Shown: piece after piece, positions 61,975 to 64,000 of the stretch
Layout: every line of letters begins with the position of its first letter
Numbering within the stretch: the stretch's first letter is position 1
From: Williamsia phyllosphaerae
GTDB taxonomy: Bacteria > Actinomycetota > Actinomycetes > Mycobacteriales > Mycobacteriaceae
Assembly: GCF_014635305.1 (NCBI RefSeq)
Contig: NZ_BMCS01000001.1
Coordinates: forward strand, 2,356,001-2,420,000
DNA: 64,000 bases
Direction of reading: 5' to 3'
Position numbers and translations under genes: made by a program
Notes under the pieces: generated by a model
Databases searched by the model: none
The model's input: only the letters and a program-made list of their open reading frames with translations
Told to the model about the DNA's origin: nothing

Positions 61975-62721
61975 ATGGCGGAGAAGAAGTCCTCGACTCG
62001 ACAGCGGGCGAAATATCAGCCGCAGAAGACGTCGAGCACCACCACCTATCTGCTCGCCGCGGTCGCTGTCGTGGTGATCGCTGCCGTCGTGGTGGGTGGG
62101 GTGATCTGGAACAACCAACGCAACAAGGGTGAGGCCGACCCGAACGTGTTGGCGCAGAACGCCAGCCTGATCATCGGTCGCGCCGATGCGCCCCACACGA
62201 TCGACGTGTTCGAGGACTTCCAGTGCCCGGTGTGCAAGGAGTTCGAGGCGCAGTCGGGTCAGGCCATGATCGACGCCGCCGCCGCGGGCACGTTGCGCGT
62301 CCGCTACCACTTCCTGACGTTCCTCAACCGCAACTCGGGCTCGGGTGACTACTCGTCGCGCGCGGCCGGTGCAGCGCTGTGTGTCGCCGAGGGCGGCAAC
62401 CAGGACACGTTCCTGAAGTTCCACAGCAAGCTCTACGTCGAGCAACCGCCCGAGGGCGGGGACGACCCGGACAACGCGGCGCTCGCCCAGAAGGCCGCCG
62501 CGGTGGGTGCGACACCGGCCGCCCAGCAGTGCATCACCGCAGGTACGAAGATCCAGGCGGCCAACGAAGCCGCCGACCAGTCCACTACACAGCTGTCGAA
62601 GTCACTCAACGGACAGGTCGGGACCCCCAGCGTCCTTAGCGGTGGTCAGCCGGTCGCAGACCTGCTGAGCGGTCCGCAGTGGCTGCAGACGCTGCTGTCG
62701 GGCAGCGCGGACGAGAACTGA
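61975..62721 (+). CDS. DsbA-like thioredoxin-fold membrane protein
   Basis: 248 residues from ATG 61975. One N-terminal helix (TYLLAAVAVVVIAAVVVGGVIW) anchors an exported thioredoxin/DsbA domain with FEDFQCPVCKEFEAQSGQ (CPVC active site, about residue 84). GTPSVLSGGQPVADL has the cis-Pro loop. It resembles mycobacterial DsbA-like/DSBA oxidoreductases that form disulphides in exported proteins. It has two further Cys (ALCVAE, QQCITAG) that may pair. Confidence 0.9.
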   Translation: MAEKKSSTRQRAKYQPQKTSSTTTYLLAAVAVVVIAAVVVGGVIWNNQRNKGEADPNVLAQNASLIIGRADAPHTIDVFEDFQCPVCKEFEAQSGQAMIDAAAAGTLRVRYHFLTFLNRNSGSGDYSSRAAGAALCVAEGGNQDTFLKFHSKLYVEQPPEGGDDPDNAALAQKAAAVGATPAAQQCITAGTKIQAANEAADQSTTQLSKSLNGQVGTPSVLSGGQPVADLLSGPQWLQTLLSGSADEN

Positions 62722-62817
62722 TCGTACGGACAGGGGATTTGGACCCGACCCCGCCGATGGGGTAATTTCGCCTCGGACCGTGTGCCGGTGAACACCGGGG
62801 TGCGGACAACTGAACAC

Positions 62818-62890
62818 GGGGCTATGGCGCAGCTGGTAGCGCACCACACTGGCAGTGTGGGGGTCAGGGGTTCGAGTCCCCTTAGCTCCA
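62818..62890 (+). tRNA. tRNA-Ala (GGC anticodon)
   Basis: A 73-nt cloverleaf: acceptor GGGGCTA / TAGCTCC, anticodon stem CCACA / TGTGG with loop CTGGCAG, so anticodon GGC (Ala, GCC/GCU codons). TTCGAGT T-loop, discriminator A73, CCA not encoded. It contains the G:T pair (G3:T) in the acceptor stem required by alanyl-tRNA synthetase. Confidence 0.96.
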
Positions 62891-62922
62891 CCGTGAGATC
62901 GCAGTTCGGATCTGATCGCTGA

Positions 62923-62952
62923 CGTCTCGCCGCATCGCGGCGAGACGTTTTT
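62923..62952 (+). terminator. Terminator of tRNA-Ala
   Basis: Perfect 11-bp stem CGTCTCGCCGC / GCGGCGAGACG with loop ATC, followed by five T. Confidence 0.92.
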
Positions 62953-63135
62953 GCGTTTCGGGCTGGTCGCGTTCCGACTCATCGAGGTCGGCGCATCGCA
63001 GACGCATCGGAATTCGCCGACCGGATCGGCAATGCATCGCAGATCGGCTGTGGCCGAGTCGTCGAGAAGACAATGCCGGAGACTTTCAATACCAATTGGT
63101 ATGGAAATGTCGTTTCTGTGGCGTGACGACAAACG
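62953..63135. other. Gene-free spacer between the tRNA-Ala and lsr2 terminators
   Basis: No credible gene is seen. The main structure is the palindrome ATACCAATTGGTAT at 63089-63102. The rest shows no repeat or RNA gene I can recognise. Confidence 0.5.
63089..63102. promoter_or_regulatory. Perfect palindrome, unknown role
   Basis: ATACCAATTGGTAT, extended by near-symmetrical TTCA / GGAA on the sides to 22 bp. It sits between two terminators with no start codon nearby. Confidence 0.5.
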
Positions 63136-63172
63136 AAAAACGGCCATCCACTCGCGAGAGTGGATGACCGTT
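63136..63172 (-). terminator. Terminator of lsr2
   Basis: On the minus strand a 15-bp stem (AACGGTCATCCACTC / GAGTGGATGGCCGTT, one T:G wobble) with a short loop and a TTTTT run. It lies about 37 bp after the lsr2 stop. Confidence 0.88.
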
Positions 63173-63209
63173 GTGACGGTGGGGTCCGGTGTGGCTGCGG
63201 ACCGAACGA

Positions 63210-63548
63210 TCAGTGGGCGGCCTCGAAGGCGTCGACGACCTCGATGGGGATCCGGCCGCGGTTGCTGACCTCGTAACCGTTGCTGTTGGCCCAGTCCCGA
63301 ATCGCCTGCGTCTGCTCCTTGGAGCGCGTGGCACCGGCGGGCACGAGCGCACGCTTGCCGCGGCGGCCGGCGACGGACCGGGACGCCTCGATGTACTTGA
63401 CGAGAGAATCGCGGAACTGCTGTGCGTGCTTGGGCGAGGTGTCGAATTCGTACTGACGCCCATCGAGCGACCAGCGGACAGTTTCGAATTCCTCCAGCAC
63501 CTTGCCGTCGATGTCGTCGATGAACTGAACTATCTGCTTCTTGGCCAT
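63210..63548 (-). CDS. lsr2: Lsr2 family nucleoid-associated protein
   Basis: 112 residues from ATG 63548 with GGAGA upstream. The N-terminal dimerisation domain [40 protein letters not shown] is typical. A basic linker ([21 protein letters not shown]) leads to the C-terminal DNA-binding domain ([28 protein letters not shown]), whose RGR inserts into the minor groove of AT-rich DNA. It silences AT-rich and horizontally acquired genes, like H-NS. Its own upstream DNA is AT-rich, consistent with autoregulation. Confidence 0.97.
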   Translation of the reverse strand: MAKKQIVQFIDDIDGKVLEEFETVRWSLDGRQYEFDTSPKHAQQFRDSLVKYIEASRSVAGRRGKRALVPAGATRSKEQTQAIRDWANSNGYEVSNRGRIPIEVVDAFEAAH

Positions 63549-64000
63549 ATTCTCCGGGGTCCTTCCAATCACTGCCGTCTGTCGATGGAAACATTAGGCG
63601 ACATGTACTAATTGGGCAAACAACTCCTATTCCGACGTCGCGGCGACTTCTCGGAATGACCCTTTAATCGTGTTCTGGAGTGAGACCAATAAAAGAACCG
63701 GACTAATGCCCGGATTTACATCCGTGGACTCCGGGTGGGGGTGAATGTGTCGTACGCGACTCCGCTCGTGCGGTCGCCGGTCGGATTCGTCGGCTAGTCT
63801 GGTCAACGAAAGGCCCACTGGGTTGTCCGTGGGCCGCTCGCGTCGTAGAACGCTTCTTCCTCGCCGATGTCTCGGCGAGTCGATTCCTTCGAACGGCGAA
63901 CGAATGCGCACGCCTGCGTGTTCGCCATGACTTCTCGTCACCCGGTGATCCCGGGATGTTCCGCGGAGTCCGATGCCCGAAAGGCATTTTGTGACCCACA
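63549..64000. other. Gene-free right end with AT-rich lsr2 promoter region
   Basis: About 450 bp without a convincing gene. The first ~160 bp are clearly richer in A/T than the window average and hold the lsr2 promoter. Further right are hairpins: GGCCCAC / GTGGGCC around 63813-63836, CGCCGA / TCGGCG around 63862-63877, and CCGG-type symmetry near 63940. They could belong to the leader of a gene beyond the edge. No tRNA or known riboswitch was recognised. Confidence 0.5.

Noticed and set aside
62951..63268. Plus-strand 105-codon frame opposite lsr2
   Set aside because: Spans two terminators and the lsr2 coding sequence in antisense; no protein features.

Overview
The window looks like a chromosomal segment of a high-GC mycolic-acid actinomycete, most likely Gordonia or a close relative. 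This rests on protein content and gene order, not on a 16S gene: metalloprotease / YlbL / PPA1309 / UPF0182, a FadE24-FadE23 pair, HisN, prfB, mscS, ftsE, ftsX, smpB, ssrA, lsr2, a short Rpf, an ESX-type MinD-like ATPase, and a tmRNA tag close to the mycobacterial one. No prophage, CRISPR array, transposase or rRNA operon was found.

Layout. 1-7 kb: conserved protease and UPF0182 block, then initiator tRNA-Met. 7-14.6 kb: a stress-type island with an Asp23-like protein, an ECF sigma factor, two GAF-ANTAR regulators, CsbD, an aquaporin-like channel, LapA and GlsB-type membrane proteins, and a zinc metallopeptidase. 14.7-20.5 kb: butanediol-type dehydrogenase, an HxlR regulator divergent from an SDR with two matching operators, a tautomerase, a YoaK protein and two hydrolases. 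20.5-27.6 kb: a 2-aminoethylphosphonate-type transport and degradation cluster (two permeases, ATPase, binding lipoprotein, phosphonatase-like HAD enzyme, FAD oxidoreductase). It is divergent from a PhnZ-like HD protein and a GntR regulator, across two ATTGGT-N4-ACCAAT palindromes. 27.6-34.6 kb: ferredoxin reductase, AurF-like diiron oxygenase, peptidase E-like protein, SDR, GH25 lysozyme, MaoC hydratase, FAD-linked oxidase. 34.7-38.2 kb: an AfsR/SARP-type regulator split by an in-frame amber codon. 38.3-42 kb: two TetR genes, a short Rpf and an EmrB-type exporter with a clear operator/promoter. 42-47.7 kb: acyl-CoA dehydrogenase pair, TM2 and DUF2752 proteins, MBL hydrolase, HisN. 47.7-55.4 kb: prfB, mscS, MinD-like ATPase, ftsEX, GNAT, smpB, ssrA. 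55.4-64 kb: a decayed AbiEi/DUF559 nuclease gene bracketed by inverted 59-bp palindromic elements, a lipoprotein, an aldo/keto reductase, two alpha/beta hydrolases, pgm, a DsbA-like protein, tRNA-Ala, lsr2, and an AT-richer gene-free right end.

The strongest points for follow-up are the bracketed AbiEi/DUF559 relic, the amber-split AfsR-like regulator, the phosphonate cluster that carries two degradation logics under one operator pair, and several operator/regulator pairs readable directly from the DNA.
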